Positions 33,464-42,387 of a stretch of DNA of 64,000 nucleotides are shown here, in pieces; position 1 is the first letter of the stretch; each line of letters opens with the position of its first letter. A model generated the notes under the pieces. The model ran no database searches and was not told the DNA's origin. It was given only the letters and a program-made list of their open reading frames with translations. The position numbers and the translations under genes were made by a program. This DNA comes from JBDSKH01 sp050245915 (GTDB taxonomy: Bacteria; Actinomycetota; Actinomycetes; Actinomycetales; Microbacteriaceae), in the NCBI GenBank assembly GCA_050245915.1, contig JBFWWZ010000008.1, positions 16,153 through 80,152 on the forward strand, given 5' to 3'.

Positions 33464-34132
33464 TCAGTGCTCGTGGTGGTCTTCGTCCTCATCGAGGAGC
33501 ATGCCGATCGGGGTCGCGCAGGTGTCGCCTCGCCAAGCTTCGATGCCTTCGCGGATGGCGAAGCCGGCGATGACCAGGGCAGCGATCGAGTCTGCCCACG
33601 CCCAGCCGAACAGCGAGTTCAGGGCGAGTCCGAGCAGCACGGCGACGGAGAGGTAGGCACAGATCAGGGTCTGCTTCGAGTCGGCGACGGCGGTCGCTGA
33701 TCCGAGCTCGCGACCAGTGCGGCGCTCAAACAGCGAGACGGCCGGCATTATCACCACGCTGATCGCGGTGAGGATGAGCCCGACGGTGCTGTGCTCGGGT
33801 TCGATGACGCCGCCGAGGGAGAGCAGCGCGCTGACGATGACGTAGGCGGCGAGCAGGAAGAACGAGATCGAGATGACCCGCAGGGTGGGCTTCTCGTAGC
33901 GCTCGGGGTCTTTGCGGGTGAACTGCCAGGCGACCGCGGCGGCGGAGAGGACTTCGACCACGGAATCCAGGCCGAAACCGATCAAAGCGGCGGATGATGC
34001 GGCGGTGCCGGCGGCGATCGCGATCACTGCCTCGATCGCGTTGTAGCCGATGGTGAAGGCGACGATGAACCGGATGCGACGCTGCAGAACTTTGCGGCGA
34101 TCGTCGGTCAGCGGACTGGCAGTGGTGGTCAT
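33464..34132 (-). CDS. Cation efflux (CDF-like) transporter, short form
   Basis: 222 residues, about six membrane helices, lacking the usual ~80-residue cytoplasmic C-terminal domain of CDF proteins. The CDF metal-site patterns are visible: GFGLDSVVEVLSA near residue 50 and WADSIAALVIAGFAI near 188. The C-terminal tail DEDEDHHEH is metal-binding in character. It follows the CmtR-type sensor with a four-base overlap (ATGA), so a Cd/Pb/Zn export role is likely. ATG 34132 is taken over the longer frame because it overlaps the regulator stop. Confidence 0.8.
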   Translation of the reverse strand: MTTTASPLTDDRRKVLQRRIRFIVAFTIGYNAIEAVIAIAAGTAASSAALIGFGLDSVVEVLSAAAVAWQFTRKDPERYEKPTLRVISISFFLLAAYVIVSALLSLGGVIEPEHSTVGLILTAISVVIMPAVSLFERRTGRELGSATAVADSKQTLICAYLSVAVLLGLALNSLFGWAWADSIAALVIAGFAIREGIEAWRGDTCATPIGMLLDEDEDHHEH

Positions 34133-34473
34133 TCGCAGCACCCGTCGACGGCGCAGTTCGGGTTCTCGCACGGGGCGCCCTCATCGACGGCGATGACGAC
34201 GGACATCAGGGCGTTGATCGCCTGAGTGAGGTGAGGGTCGGCGATCTCGTACCGGGTCTGCCGACCCTCGGGGGTGGCGGTCACGAGTCCGCAGCCGAGT
34301 AGGCAGCTGAGGTGGTTCGAGACGTTGGGCCGCGTGAGGCCAAGCTCGCGAGCGAGTTCGGCAGGGTAGCCGGGCTTCTCGAGCAGGTCGATCAGGATAC
34401 GGGATCGGGTCGGGTCCGCCATGGCCCGGCCCAGCCGGTTCATGACGTCGACGCCGGTTGCAATGGTCAGCAC
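34129..34473 (-). CDS. cmtR: CmtR-type ArsR/SmtB metal sensor
   Basis: 114 residues. Aligns from memory closely with Mycobacterium tuberculosis CmtR, the Cd(II)/Pb(II) repressor: LGRAMADPTRSRIL, LGLTRPNVSNHLSCLLGCGLV with Cys57 and Cys61, and AVDEGAPC with Cys102, the same three positions that bind metal in CmtR. Three further cysteines end the protein (CAVDGCC). Metal binding should release the operator and induce the CDF gene. The GTG start at 34473 lies six bases after a TATAGT -10 box, so the mRNA is leaderless. Confidence 0.88.
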   Translation of the reverse strand: MLTIATGVDVMNRLGRAMADPTRSRILIDLLEKPGYPAELARELGLTRPNVSNHLSCLLGCGLVTATPEGRQTRYEIADPHLTQAINALMSVVIAVDEGAPCENPNCAVDGCCE

Positions 34474-34500
34474 ACGCTGACTATACAGCGTCGGCTGAAT
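34467..34500 (-). promoter_or_regulatory. Promoter and operators of the cmtR-CDF pair
   Basis: TATAGT on the minus strand (34480-34485). Two dyads: TCAGC-ACAC-GCTGA (34467-34480) over the start codon, and ATACAGC-GTCG-GCTGAAT (34483-34500, one mismatch) over the -10 and upstream. Both share the GCTG/CAGC core, as expected for an autoregulated dimeric repressor. Confidence 0.5.
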
Positions 34501-34512
34501 AGTGCCAAGACT

Positions 34513-36486
34513 CTACGACGGTCGTCTACGACCGCGTTCGGCAAGCATCTCGTTGTATGCGTTCAGGTCCGCGTCAGCGTCGCGGTCGGCCGCGCGGTCG
34601 AGCCGCTTTGCTTCGCGTGAGTCGCTTCGGCTCCACATGAAGACGACGAGGATCGCCAGCAGGACGGTTGGGATCTCCCCGACGCTCCATGCGACTCCGC
34701 CGCCCGCTTGTTGATCGGCGAGCGGTGACAGCCCCCACGTTCGTCCCATCGCGCCGTACCAATCGGCGAGGAGAAGCGAGGTGCCAGTCACCAGCGAGAG
34801 GCCGAAGAACGCATGGAGGGCCATGGTCGCCAGCAGGAGGATGAGACGGAGCGGGTAGGGAGCTCGGCGCGGCAGTGGGTCGATTCCGATCAGCGTCTGG
34901 GCGAAGAGGAATCCTGTCGCCACGAAGTGGATGATCATCCAGGTGTGGCCGACATGGTCCTCCGTCGCCCACCGGAAGGCCGGCGAGTAGTAGAACCCCC
35001 ACAGCGATCCCGCGAACAGAACGCTGGCGACGATCGGGTGGGTGAGGATCCCAGCGACCCGCGAGTGCACGATGAGCACCAGCCATTCGCGTGCCCCGCG
35101 CGAGCCATCCTTGCGAGGGACGATCGCGCGCATCCCGAGGGTGATCGGGGCAGCGAGGACCAGCAGGATCGGCGACGCCATCGTCAGCAGCATGTGCCCG
35201 AGCATGTGGACGCTGAACAAATAGGTCTCATAGACGTTGACGGGACCGCTCGTCACCCAGAAGAGCAGGCTGAGTCCGAGTAGCCAGGCGACCGTCCGAT
35301 GCCAGGGCCACCGGTCGCCTCGGCGACGAAGGCGAGCGACTCCCGCGAGGTAGAAGAACGCTCCGAAAGCGCAGACGAGGAGCCAAAGCAGGTCGACGTT
35401 CCATTCGGTCCACCACGTGATCGAAGTCAGTTCGGGCGGCAGCTCGCGATCCGTGAGAATCAGCGACGGCGACGGCTCCGGAAGCTGATCGATCGGAGTT
35501 TCCTCCACCGGCGGACTGGTTCGAGCCAGAGCGGCCGCGACTCCAGAAGCGACGCCCATGAACGCGATCTCGCTGATGACGAGTATCCAGAGCCACCGCT
35601 GGGTGCCGTCGACGACTCGGCGGATCAGATACCGCCGCTGGATGGCGCCGAACATTCCGAGAACCAGGAGCACGGACACCTTAACGAGAACGAGGGCACC
35701 ATACGGCGACGCGAGATTAGGGGAGTTCTGCAGGCGGATTGCCGCACTCGCGTACCCGGAGACCGCCACGACCACGAAGCAGACGAGCGCAATCGTCGAA
35801 TAGCGAGGAAGAACGTCGGCGAGCGCTCCGGGTTTCAGCTGACCGCGGAGCAGCACGATCACCAGCAGGCCGCCGACCCAGACTGCGGCGAACACGAGGT
35901 GGAGCCAGATCGCCGTGACCGCTGCATCGTGGTTCTCCGTACCACCGGCATGGCCCTGCTGCGCAAGGGGGACCATACCGAGTACCGAGGCGATGGTCGA
36001 GACGGCGAGAGCCGTGCGATTTCGGACCGCGAAGCAGACGATGGTGAGGAGTGCCCCAGTCAAGACGGTCACGACCCAGGCGATCCCGGGCTCCGTGCTG
36101 GTCAGGTAGACACCAAGTCCCTGCCCGTACGACTCTTCGAGCGTGATCGGGATGTAGGCGACGCTCGCGTACGCGAAGATCGCCGTCGTGGCACCGGCAA
36201 TCGTCCATACCCCGGCACCCGCGGCGGCGACATCCAGTGCTCGATTGAAGGCGCCGTCGCGCGGGTCCAGGGCGAAGAGCGCCACGACCAGGGCGCCGAG
36301 AGCGGTCGCCACTCCGAAGTCGACGACGAGCTTCGACGCGGGCAGGCCCCATCGGACCGCCGCGCCCGGGTCAAGAAGCTCGCCCGGCTGAGCACCTCCG
36401 CCGAACCCCAGAGAGGCGACAAGAGATACGGCTCCGATCAGGAGAAGGGCAGCAGGCCCCGCGAGCAGAAGCGCGAGGCGGGTCAC
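34513..36486 (-). CDS. CopD domain fused to CtaG-type (caa3) assembly protein
   Basis: 657 residues, about fifteen membrane helices. The N-terminal half (about 1-340) is a CopD-type copper-uptake/resistance domain (NHDAAVTAIWLHLVFAAVWVGGLLVIVLL; SGYASAAIRL). The C-terminal half (about 370-640) is a cytochrome c oxidase assembly CtaG domain (FLAGVARLRRRGDRWPW; YLFSVHMLGHMLLTMASPILLVLAAP). Such fusions are common in actinobacteria. GTG 36486 overlaps the copC stop (GTGA); the longer frame starts inside copC. Probable role: moving copper across the membrane with CopC and supplying it to cuproenzymes. Last gene of an 11-gene operon. Confidence 0.83.
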   Translation of the reverse strand: MTRLALLLAGPAALLLIGAVSLVASLGFGGGAQPGELLDPGAAVRWGLPASKLVVDFGVATALGALVVALFALDPRDGAFNRALDVAAAGAGVWTIAGATTAIFAYASVAYIPITLEESYGQGLGVYLTSTEPGIAWVVTVLTGALLTIVCFAVRNRTALAVSTIASVLGMVPLAQQGHAGGTENHDAAVTAIWLHLVFAAVWVGGLLVIVLLRGQLKPGALADVLPRYSTIALVCFVVVAVSGYASAAIRLQNSPNLASPYGALVLVKVSVLLVLGMFGAIQRRYLIRRVVDGTQRWLWILVISEIAFMGVASGVAAALARTSPPVEETPIDQLPEPSPSLILTDRELPPELTSITWWTEWNVDLLWLLVCAFGAFFYLAGVARLRRRGDRWPWHRTVAWLLGLSLLFWVTSGPVNVYETYLFSVHMLGHMLLTMASPILLVLAAPITLGMRAIVPRKDGSRGAREWLVLIVHSRVAGILTHPIVASVLFAGSLWGFYYSPAFRWATEDHVGHTWMIIHFVATGFLFAQTLIGIDPLPRRAPYPLRLILLLATMALHAFFGLSLVTGTSLLLADWYGAMGRTWGLSPLADQQAGGGVAWSVGEIPTVLLAILVVFMWSRSDSREAKRLDRAADRDADADLNAYNEMLAERGRRRPS

Positions 36487-37109
36487 AACTTCGAGCGCTG
36501 CCGTGCCAGGCGGTACTGGAGGAAGACGCCAGCCGCTCCGAGACCGAGGGCGGCGATCCCGCCGAGGACCCACGGCAGGGCTCGAGGGAGTAGATCGTCC
36601 GAAGCGGCTTCAGCTTCGGCAGGCGCCGGCGTCTCTGTCGCCGGTGAGTCCTCGAGCGCCTCGCCGGTGGTGGGGTCGCAGGTGATCCCGGTCTCGTGGC
36701 CGGCCGATGCCTCGGCCCCGATCGGCTGCTCGTACGTGAAGCTGAACTCATCGGATGTTGTGTGGCCGTCCGAGGAGACCACCTGCCACAGCACCTGGTA
36801 CTGGCCGCTCGCTCCCATCGCAACCTCGGTCGAGATGGTGGAGCCCTCTAGCTGCACGCACCCCGTGTTGTAGAAGGCATCGTCGGGGCCCTTGACCTGC
36901 ACCGCGAACGGGGCCGTTGAATCCCCGATGGTCAGGAAGTCGTCGCTGAATGTCAGAGACACGGAGTCGAGCTGGTCCGTCACGGTCGACCCCGATGCCG
37001 GTGAGCTCTCCAGCAATCCGTCGTGAGCAGTAGCCGGAGCGGCGCTTGCCAGCAGAAGAGTCGCGGCCAGCAGCGATGTTGTCGCGACGCGCGAGACGAG
37101 GTGATTCAT
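36483..37109 (-). CDS. CopC-like copper-binding protein, membrane-anchored
   Basis: 208 residues. The signal peptide ends ...APATA, leaving mature N-terminal HDGLLESSPASGS, i.e. the His1 needed for the CopC Cu(II) site. VSSDGHTTSDEFSF supplies the matching Asp and His. A linker of Pro/Ala/Glu and one C-terminal membrane helix (about 180-200) anchor it, as in YcnJ/CopC proteins of Gram-positives. Acts outside the membrane with the CopD domain encoded next. The start overlaps lnt by four bases. Confidence 0.85.
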   Translation of the reverse strand: MNHLVSRVATTSLLAATLLLASAAPATAHDGLLESSPASGSTVTDQLDSVSLTFSDDFLTIGDSTAPFAVQVKGPDDAFYNTGCVQLEGSTISTEVAMGASGQYQVLWQVVSSDGHTTSDEFSFTYEQPIGAEASAGHETGITCDPTTGEALEDSPATETPAPAEAEAASDDLLPRALPWVLGGIAALGLGAAGVFLQYRLARQRSKL

Positions 37110-38644
37110 TCATTGTTCCTTTCGGGAGTGGGGTGGGTCTTCAAGGAGTACGGGGCTCGCAGTCGCGAGACGGCGCCGAGTGTGAGAGCGAGGAGAGACA
37201 GGAGCGAGAGGACCCACGCGATGGGCTGGCCGAACATGGCCGCGGGCGTCTGTCCGGTCCTGAGCGAAACGTCGGCGATCAGCTCTCCGGCGACGAACGG
37301 CGTCAGTCGGTCGAAGACGCGGCCGTCGGGCGAGATCGCCGCTGTGACGCCGACGGTGGACACGTTAATGACGGTCCGACTGAGCTCGATCGCGCGGGCG
37401 CGTGCGATCGCCAGCTGCTGCTCCGCCTCGTCCGTCCGTCCGAAGTCCGCGTTGTTCGACGAGGCGACGATGAGTTCGGCGCCCAGGCCGGCGGCCTCGC
37501 TGAGAAGCGCGTCGTCGACGATGTCGAAGCAGATCGTCACACCGATGGGCACGCCGGACACGGAGAAGATCGGATCGGTGGTCCCCGGCGAGTATTCGCG
37601 CTGGATGAGGTCGATCAGGGAGGGCGCGAACGGTCTCCAGAAAGCCCTGTCGGGAACGTATTCGCCGAATGGGACCGGGTGCCGTTTGTCATAGATGTCG
37701 TCGACCGTGCCCGCCTGGGTCCAAAGGAGGGCCGAGTTGAAGGTCTGTTCGTCGCGTTCGGTGACGCCCCACGCGATGAGCGGTGCCCCGGCTTCCCGAG
37801 CGACCTCGGTCAGCGCGTCGGCGGTGTTGGCATCGGTGAGAGGGTCCCGGTCTGTCGAACCCTCTGGCCAGATGACGAGGTCCAGCTCCTCGCCGTAGAC
37901 CGAGTTGCTCGCACGAACCTGCGCGTCCAGGAGCGCGCCGGCCTCACGCTCGTCGAAGTATCCCGCTGGCCCCGCCCCTTGAATGGCGGCGATGCGCAGC
38001 GTCCCGCTGGGCGACGTCGGCCACGTCGGCAGGGCGACCATCAACGTCGCGAGGAGGCTCGCGACGAAGATTCTCCTCCACCGTGCCCTCTGCACAATCA
38101 CCGCCTCGATCGTCAGGGCCACCAGCGTGACCATGAGGAACCCGAGTCCGGGAATGCCGACCCAGCTCAGCATTTGGCTGATCGGGCCGTCGACTTGCGA
38201 GACCCCCAGTCGGCCCCATGCAAACCCGCCGTACGGCCAGGTGCCGGCGACTGTTTCGCGCAGCAGCCAGATGCCGCCGACGATCACAGAGACGAGCGCG
38301 GACGCGCGTGTGCCTGGCGAGAACCATCGGTATGCGAGAGAGATCGCGATGGCGCCGAGGGCAAAGAGCAGCGACTGAAGTCCGGCGAGTGCAGCCATCG
38401 GGAGGGGCCCGAGGAACAGGCTCGCCCATTCGATGTGCATGAAGTAGAAGGCCGACCCACCTGCGGCGCCGACGATCGCAGCTCCGCCTACCCGCCGGCC
38501 ACGCAGCGAGAGCAGGAGGAGGGCGATCGCGGGGAAGGCGAGGATCCACACGGCGCGATCCGGGAAGGCTGCGTCCAGAAGGAAGCCGCCCGCGATCGCG
38601 AACAGGAGAGCGTAGGGAAGAGGCAAGGGTGCTGTGGATGGCAC
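37106..38644 (-). CDS. lnt: Apolipoprotein N-acyltransferase
   Basis: 512 residues. Adds the third acyl chain to lipoproteins. About seven N-terminal membrane helices (residues 1-205) include ETVAGTWPYGGFAWGRLGVSQ; the nitrilase-like domain (about 215-465) carries the Glu-Lys-Cys triad: Glu in VIWPEGSTD, Lys in YDKRHPVPFGEYVP and Cys in VTICFDIV. The GTG start follows the ccdA stop by one base. Probably an accessory copy in addition to a chromosomal one; having Lnt inside a metal island with LspA suggests the island matures its own lipoproteins. Confidence 0.9.
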   Translation of the reverse strand: MPSTAPLPLPYALLFAIAGGFLLDAAFPDRAVWILAFPAIALLLLSLRGRRVGGAAIVGAAGGSAFYFMHIEWASLFLGPLPMAALAGLQSLLFALGAIAISLAYRWFSPGTRASALVSVIVGGIWLLRETVAGTWPYGGFAWGRLGVSQVDGPISQMLSWVGIPGLGFLMVTLVALTIEAVIVQRARWRRIFVASLLATLMVALPTWPTSPSGTLRIAAIQGAGPAGYFDEREAGALLDAQVRASNSVYGEELDLVIWPEGSTDRDPLTDANTADALTEVAREAGAPLIAWGVTERDEQTFNSALLWTQAGTVDDIYDKRHPVPFGEYVPDRAFWRPFAPSLIDLIQREYSPGTTDPIFSVSGVPIGVTICFDIVDDALLSEAAGLGAELIVASSNNADFGRTDEAEQQLAIARARAIELSRTVINVSTVGVTAAISPDGRVFDRLTPFVAGELIADVSLRTGQTPAAMFGQPIAWVLSLLSLLALTLGAVSRLRAPYSLKTHPTPERNNE

Positions 38645-38645
38645 G

Positions 38646-39395
38646 TCACACCACCAACTGGTAGTCGGCGATCACGGCCTGCATGCTTCGAAGAAGGGTG
38701 CCCCACAGGCCGCTGACCATTGCGATGCCGAGGGCGACCAGGAGGGCACCCCCGACCAGATTCACGACGCGGATACGCCGCCTCAGAAACGCCAACGTGT
38801 CCGTCGCCCAGCCGAACCCGAACGCTGCGAGCAGGAACGGGATGCCGATTCCCACGCAGTAGGCCAGCCCCAACAGCACTCCCCGCCAGGGGTCGCCGCC
38901 AGACAGGCTGAGGGCTAGGACCGCGGCAAGTGTCGGTCCGATGCAGGGTGTCCAGCCGAGTCCGAAGACCATGCCGAGCAGTGGTGCTCCCGCGAGTCCT
39001 GCGGTCGGGCGCCAAGTCGGCTTCACCGCTCGCTGCAGGAGGCGAAAACGCCCCATCAAGGCGAATGCCATGATGATCACGACGACGCCCAGTACTCGAA
39101 TGATCACGTCCTGCCACTGGACGAGCCATGATCCGAGCGCCCCGAAGGCGGCCCCGTAGGCGACGAACACGGCCGAGAATCCGACGATGAACAGTGCCGT
39201 GCCGATGATCATCCTCCGGCGGCTTCGCGTCCGCTCGTCGGCGAGGCCAGACACATAGCCCAGGAACCCCGGCACCAACGGCAGCACGCACGGCGACAGG
39301 AATGAGATCAGGCCTGCGAGGAGCGCGATCGCTGCGGCGATTCCGAGAGCACCCGAGAAAACGGTTTCGGCGAAGAATCTCGCGATGTCGTCCAT
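38646..39395 (-). CDS. ccdA: Cytochrome c biogenesis / thiol reductant transporter CcdA
   Basis: 249 residues, six membrane helices. Moves reducing equivalents from cytoplasmic thioredoxin to extracytoplasmic thiol proteins. The two conserved cysteines are in LISFLSPCVLPLVPGFLGY (near residue 36) and FGLGWTPCIGPTLAAVLALS (near 150). Its natural partners TlpA and DsbA are encoded upstream in the same operon. Overlaps CtaG by one base (TGATG). Confidence 0.92.
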   Translation of the reverse strand: MDDIARFFAETVFSGALGIAAAIALLAGLISFLSPCVLPLVPGFLGYVSGLADERTRSRRRMIIGTALFIVGFSAVFVAYGAAFGALGSWLVQWQDVIIRVLGVVVIIMAFALMGRFRLLQRAVKPTWRPTAGLAGAPLLGMVFGLGWTPCIGPTLAAVLALSLSGGDPWRGVLLGLAYCVGIGIPFLLAAFGFGWATDTLAFLRRRIRVVNLVGGALLVALGIAMVSGLWGTLLRSMQAVIADYQLVV

Positions 39396-40354
39396 CAGTC
39401 CGCGCCCCCTCGCGTCCGCAGTTGCTCGAGGTACTGGTTGTACTGGGCCAACTCGGGGTTGCCGGACTGATCGGCGGTTCGGTCAGCGCGAGCGGCACGC
39501 CGAGTGTCGTCGCGGTACCAGCGATGCACCAGGTAAACGAGGATCAACACCGTCGGCGCCTCTCCGTACGACCAGGCGAGGCCGCCCGCCCACTGCTGGT
39601 CGGCGAGCGGATCCACATCCCATGCGGTCGGTGGCGAGGCGAACGCGGGTACCAACGGGACGATCGACACCATGAGGATGACGCCGAAGAACGCGTGCAG
39701 CGCCATCTCCGCGAACACATCGAGAATGCGCCCGCTGTGGGTGGTCCGAATCGGCAGCGGGTCAGGGCTGAGGACGGGGATCGCGAACAGAATCCCGAAG
39801 GCGAGGAAGGCGACTTCCAGGGCAACGTGACCGCCGATCGTGCGAAGCAGCACGTCGGCGAGGCCGCTGAAGTAGAGGCCGTAGAAGGCGAGGATGAACA
39901 GCGCCAGCCCGAGCGCGGGATGCAGAGCGACGCGCGCGACACGCGACTTGAGCATGCCGTGAGCGGCTCGCAGAATCAGCCGACCGAGCCCCCGGTGCGG
40001 CACCGCTCGCATCATCAGCGTTCCGGGCGCACCGAGCACGAGTAGGGGCGGAACGAGGATCATCAACGTCAGTTGCTGAAACATGAAGACCGAGAACAGC
40101 CGGGTGCCGTAGGCCTCGAGAGCGAGGCCGGTCGTCGCGGCGAGAATCACGCATCCGACGAGGAACGACATCGACCGGCGCACGAGCCACGGTCGCCCGG
40201 ATGCCTTGACGCTCACGACTCCGGCGCCGTAGGCCACCGCCAAGACGCCGGCGATCACGGGGAGGACGGGAGCAGGCAGCGGTCCGACATCCAGAAAGGC
40301 TGCGAGCCCCGGCGGCGCCTCTGGGGTCCACCAGGGCTCGCTATCGGTGATCAC
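39395..40354 (-). CDS. Cytochrome c oxidase assembly protein (CtaG family)
   Basis: 319 residues, about eight membrane helices with FMFQQLTLMILVPPLLVLGAPGTLMMRAVP near residue 93 and FAEMALHAFFGVILMVSIVP near 211. Homologous to the C-terminal half of the CopD-CtaG fusion in this operon, so the island has two CtaG-type domains. Likely delivers copper to an oxidase or other cuproprotein. GTG start overlaps the tlpA stop (GTGA). Confidence 0.83.
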   Translation of the reverse strand: MITDSEPWWTPEAPPGLAAFLDVGPLPAPVLPVIAGVLAVAYGAGVVSVKASGRPWLVRRSMSFLVGCVILAATTGLALEAYGTRLFSVFMFQQLTLMILVPPLLVLGAPGTLMMRAVPHRGLGRLILRAAHGMLKSRVARVALHPALGLALFILAFYGLYFSGLADVLLRTIGGHVALEVAFLAFGILFAIPVLSPDPLPIRTTHSGRILDVFAEMALHAFFGVILMVSIVPLVPAFASPPTAWDVDPLADQQWAGGLAWSYGEAPTVLILVYLVHRWYRDDTRRAARADRTADQSGNPELAQYNQYLEQLRTRGGAD

Positions 40355-40953
40355 GGTGACGCCTCTGCCAGGGTCGCCGAGATCAGCCCATCGAGCAGTG
40401 CCTTGTCGATGATCCCGAGGATCCGGGCGGCGACCCGTCCCTCGGTGTCGAGCACGACCGTCGTCGGCACGGCACTGGGAGGGGCGACCCCTGCGAATGC
40501 GAGAGTCACCTCACCGCTCTCGTCGATGATCGAGGGGTAGGTGATCTCGAACTTCTCGGAGAACGCCGACGCGGTCGCAGCCTCGTCGCGAACGTTGACC
40601 CCGAGGAACTGGACGCCGTCGGCCTGGTACTGATCGCTGAGCTCCTGGAGCCACGGCGCCTCTCGCCGGCAGGGTGGACATGAGGCGTACCAGAAGTTCA
40701 CCACGAGCACGTTCCCGAGGTAGTCGCTGGAATCAATGACCCCGCCGTCTTCGCCCGGCCCGGAGAACTCGATCACGGTGTCACGGTTCTCGATGGCGGT
40801 CTGCGACACCGTCCCATCGGCCGAGAGGTAGTCGCCGCGGCTCTCTGCGACATCGCTGCGAGATGCGCAGCCGGTGAACATCAGGGCAGCGGTTGCCAGA
40901 GCAGCCAACCACGACACGGCCGCAACCACTCGCTGCCTCCGCTGAACGTTCAC
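40351..40953 (-). CDS. TlpA/ResA-like thioredoxin lipoprotein
   Basis: 200 residues. Signal with lipobox MFTGCAS (Cys29), then a redoxin domain with VVNFWYASCPPCRREAPWLQ: the CPPC redox pair. The cis-Pro motif is PTTVVL. Extracytoplasmic thiol reductase fed by CcdA. GTG start overlaps the dsbA stop by four bases. Confidence 0.88.
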   Translation of the reverse strand: MNVQRRQRVVAAVSWLAALATAALMFTGCASRSDVAESRGDYLSADGTVSQTAIENRDTVIEFSGPGEDGGVIDSSDYLGNVLVVNFWYASCPPCRREAPWLQELSDQYQADGVQFLGVNVRDEAATASAFSEKFEITYPSIIDESGEVTLAFAGVAPPSAVPTTVVLDTEGRVAARILGIIDKALLDGLISATLAEASP

Positions 40954-41615
40954 TCGTTCAGCGCCTCATCGATCATCGCGCGGAGCTGCTCCGGCGCCGG
41001 CGTCCCGAGCCGCTCGCCGTTCAGGAAGAACGTGGGCGTTCCTTCGACGCCGAGCGCGATCCCCTCGGTGAAATCGAGTTCGATCCGCTCTCGGGTCGCG
41101 GGATCCTGAATGTCTGCGTCGTACTTGGTCATGTCGAGGCCGAGCTCTTCGGCGAATGTGCGGAACAGCGGCGCTTGCGAGTCGGCGCCCTTCTCGCCCC
41201 AGGTCGCCTGCGTCTGGAACATCCGATGGAACATCGGCTCGAGCTGATCCTGATTCGCAGCGGCCTCGACCGCCAGCGCGGCATTGACCGAATTGCCGTG
41301 GCCGGGAAGCGGGAAGTATCGGAAGGCGAAGGTGACGCGCCCGGCGTACTCCTCCCTCAGCTGCTCCATGATCGGGTAATACGCGCCGCAGGCTTCGCAC
41401 TCGAAGTCCAGGAACTCGACGAGTGTGACTTTGCCGTCCTCGGCGACGTCCAGGCGGTGGGTGTTGTCACGGATGGCGGTCGGGGCTGACGGGGTTCCGT
41501 CGGCGTCGAGCGGGAGTTGCGGTTTGGGCTGGTTCAGGAGGATGGCCAGGATGACGATGGCCGCGAGGAGGATGACTGCTGTGACCGCGGTGGCGATCTT
41601 GCCGTTGGTGCTCAT
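40950..41615 (-). CDS. DsbA-like thiol oxidoreductase (thioredoxin_4)
   Basis: 221 residues. N-terminal membrane anchor (about 8-28) then a DsbA-type domain with the redox motif LDFECEACGAYYP (CEAC) near residue 73 and cis-Pro GVEGTPTFFLNG near 193. Helps form or isomerise disulfides of secreted proteins. It follows a 74-base leader that resembles the one before the M23 gene at 45990. Confidence 0.87.
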   Translation of the reverse strand: MSTNGKIATAVTAVILLAAIVILAILLNQPKPQLPLDADGTPSAPTAIRDNTHRLDVAEDGKVTLVEFLDFECEACGAYYPIMEQLREEYAGRVTFAFRYFPLPGHGNSVNAALAVEAAANQDQLEPMFHRMFQTQATWGEKGADSQAPLFRTFAEELGLDMTKYDADIQDPATRERIELDFTEGIALGVEGTPTFFLNGERLGTPAPEQLRAMIDEALNE

Positions 41616-41635
41616 GGATGACTCTCAATCAGGAG

Positions 41636-41649
41636 GCGCACGGGTGCGC
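41636..41649. promoter_or_regulatory. Leader palindrome GCGCAC-GG-GTGCGC before dsbA
   Basis: A perfect 6-2-6 inverted repeat in the gap between a small membrane gene and the dsbA-like gene. The surrounding CCTCAAC...GTAC...GCGC(A/C)CCCGTGCG sequence (minus strand) also precedes the second M23 gene. Confidence 0.4.
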
Positions 41650-41689
41650 ATGTACGTGGGTTGAGGCGTGCTCGTGAGAGCGCGCGACC

Positions 41690-42103
41690 TCAGGTACGGC
41701 TGATGGAGAGAAGGAGCAGGTCCGGAGCCGGCGCAGTCGCCGAAGGTGCGTGCGACGCCGGGGCCAGGAGTGGGCGGCGCGACGACAGGAATGCCTTTGA
41801 CCGTCGCCAGGTCCGTGCGGCGGAGAGCAGCAGCAGGCAGCAGATCGCCACCAAAGCGCACACGCCCGTGGCGGCGAGGCCAGTGTCGTCGACCAGCGCC
41901 TCCGCTTCGACGCCGGCATCGGCCGTGACGTGGGCGACCTCGAACCAGGCTGACGCGACAGAGGTGTCGGCGACATCCGGGCTGTCGACATGGTTCACCA
42001 CGGCGAGCAGCACGGCGGACACGAGGAGGGCGAAGAGCGCGACCACGCTCCGGAAGCGACCGCTAGTGCGGCCGATCCGGTGGAGTGCGCTGTCGTCGAA
42101 CAT
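41690..42103 (-). CDS. Small two-TM island protein with C-terminal LSISRT
   Basis: 137 residues, function unknown. Helices at about 18-36 and 78-96 flank an Asp/Glu/His-containing loop, then a Pro/Ala-rich tail ending LLLLSISRT. The layout recalls the DUF6153 proteins seen in copper clusters of actinobacteria, but I cannot confirm it. The same last six residues end the 140-residue protein at 46077-46499. ATG 42103 sits two bases after the upstream stop; the longer frame overlaps that gene. Confidence 0.6.
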   Translation of the reverse strand: MFDDSALHRIGRTSGRFRSVVALFALLVSAVLLAVVNHVDSPDVADTSVASAWFEVAHVTADAGVEAEALVDDTGLAATGVCALVAICCLLLLSAARTWRRSKAFLSSRRPLLAPASHAPSATAPAPDLLLLSISRT

Positions 42104-42105
42104 GC

Positions 42106-42387
42106 TTAGACCTGTCGGCGCCGTTTCATCCCGCGGACAGCCAGCCTGTGCATGACGAATGCGCCAGTCATCAGGACGACGAACGCGCCGCCGGCGGTCC
42201 ACACCCACGTGGGATCGGAATCCTCATCGCCAGGAGTGTGAACATGCTCCGCGTACGGCGCGGGAGCCGTCGCGGTCGGTGTGGGTGTCGGTGTTTCAGC
42301 GGTCGCCGCGATGGCGGGCGCAGCAACGGTGATGCCGATGCTCAGGGTCGCGGTGATCACCGCACGTGCGATGAACTGACGGATCAT
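42106..42387 (-). CDS. Small secreted/membrane protein, His-rich loop
   Basis: 93 residues: signal peptide (about 1-28, AAPAIAATA), Pro/Thr linker, YAEHVHTPGDEDSDPTW with potential metal ligands, one membrane helix (about 64-83) and a basic tail. Unknown function; the context suggests extracytoplasmic metal binding. The start overlaps the sensor gene stop by four bases. Confidence 0.6.
   Translation of the reverse strand: MIRQFIARAVITATLSIGITVAAPAIAATAETPTPTPTATAPAPYAEHVHTPGDEDSDPTWVWTAGGAFVVLMTGAFVMHRLAVRGMKRRRQV

Noticed and set aside
35299..38716. Long plus-strand frames opposite copD, copC and lnt
   Set aside because: Composition is Arg/Asp/Glu/His-rich shadow sequence without domains, and the minus-strand genes are coupled and recognisable.
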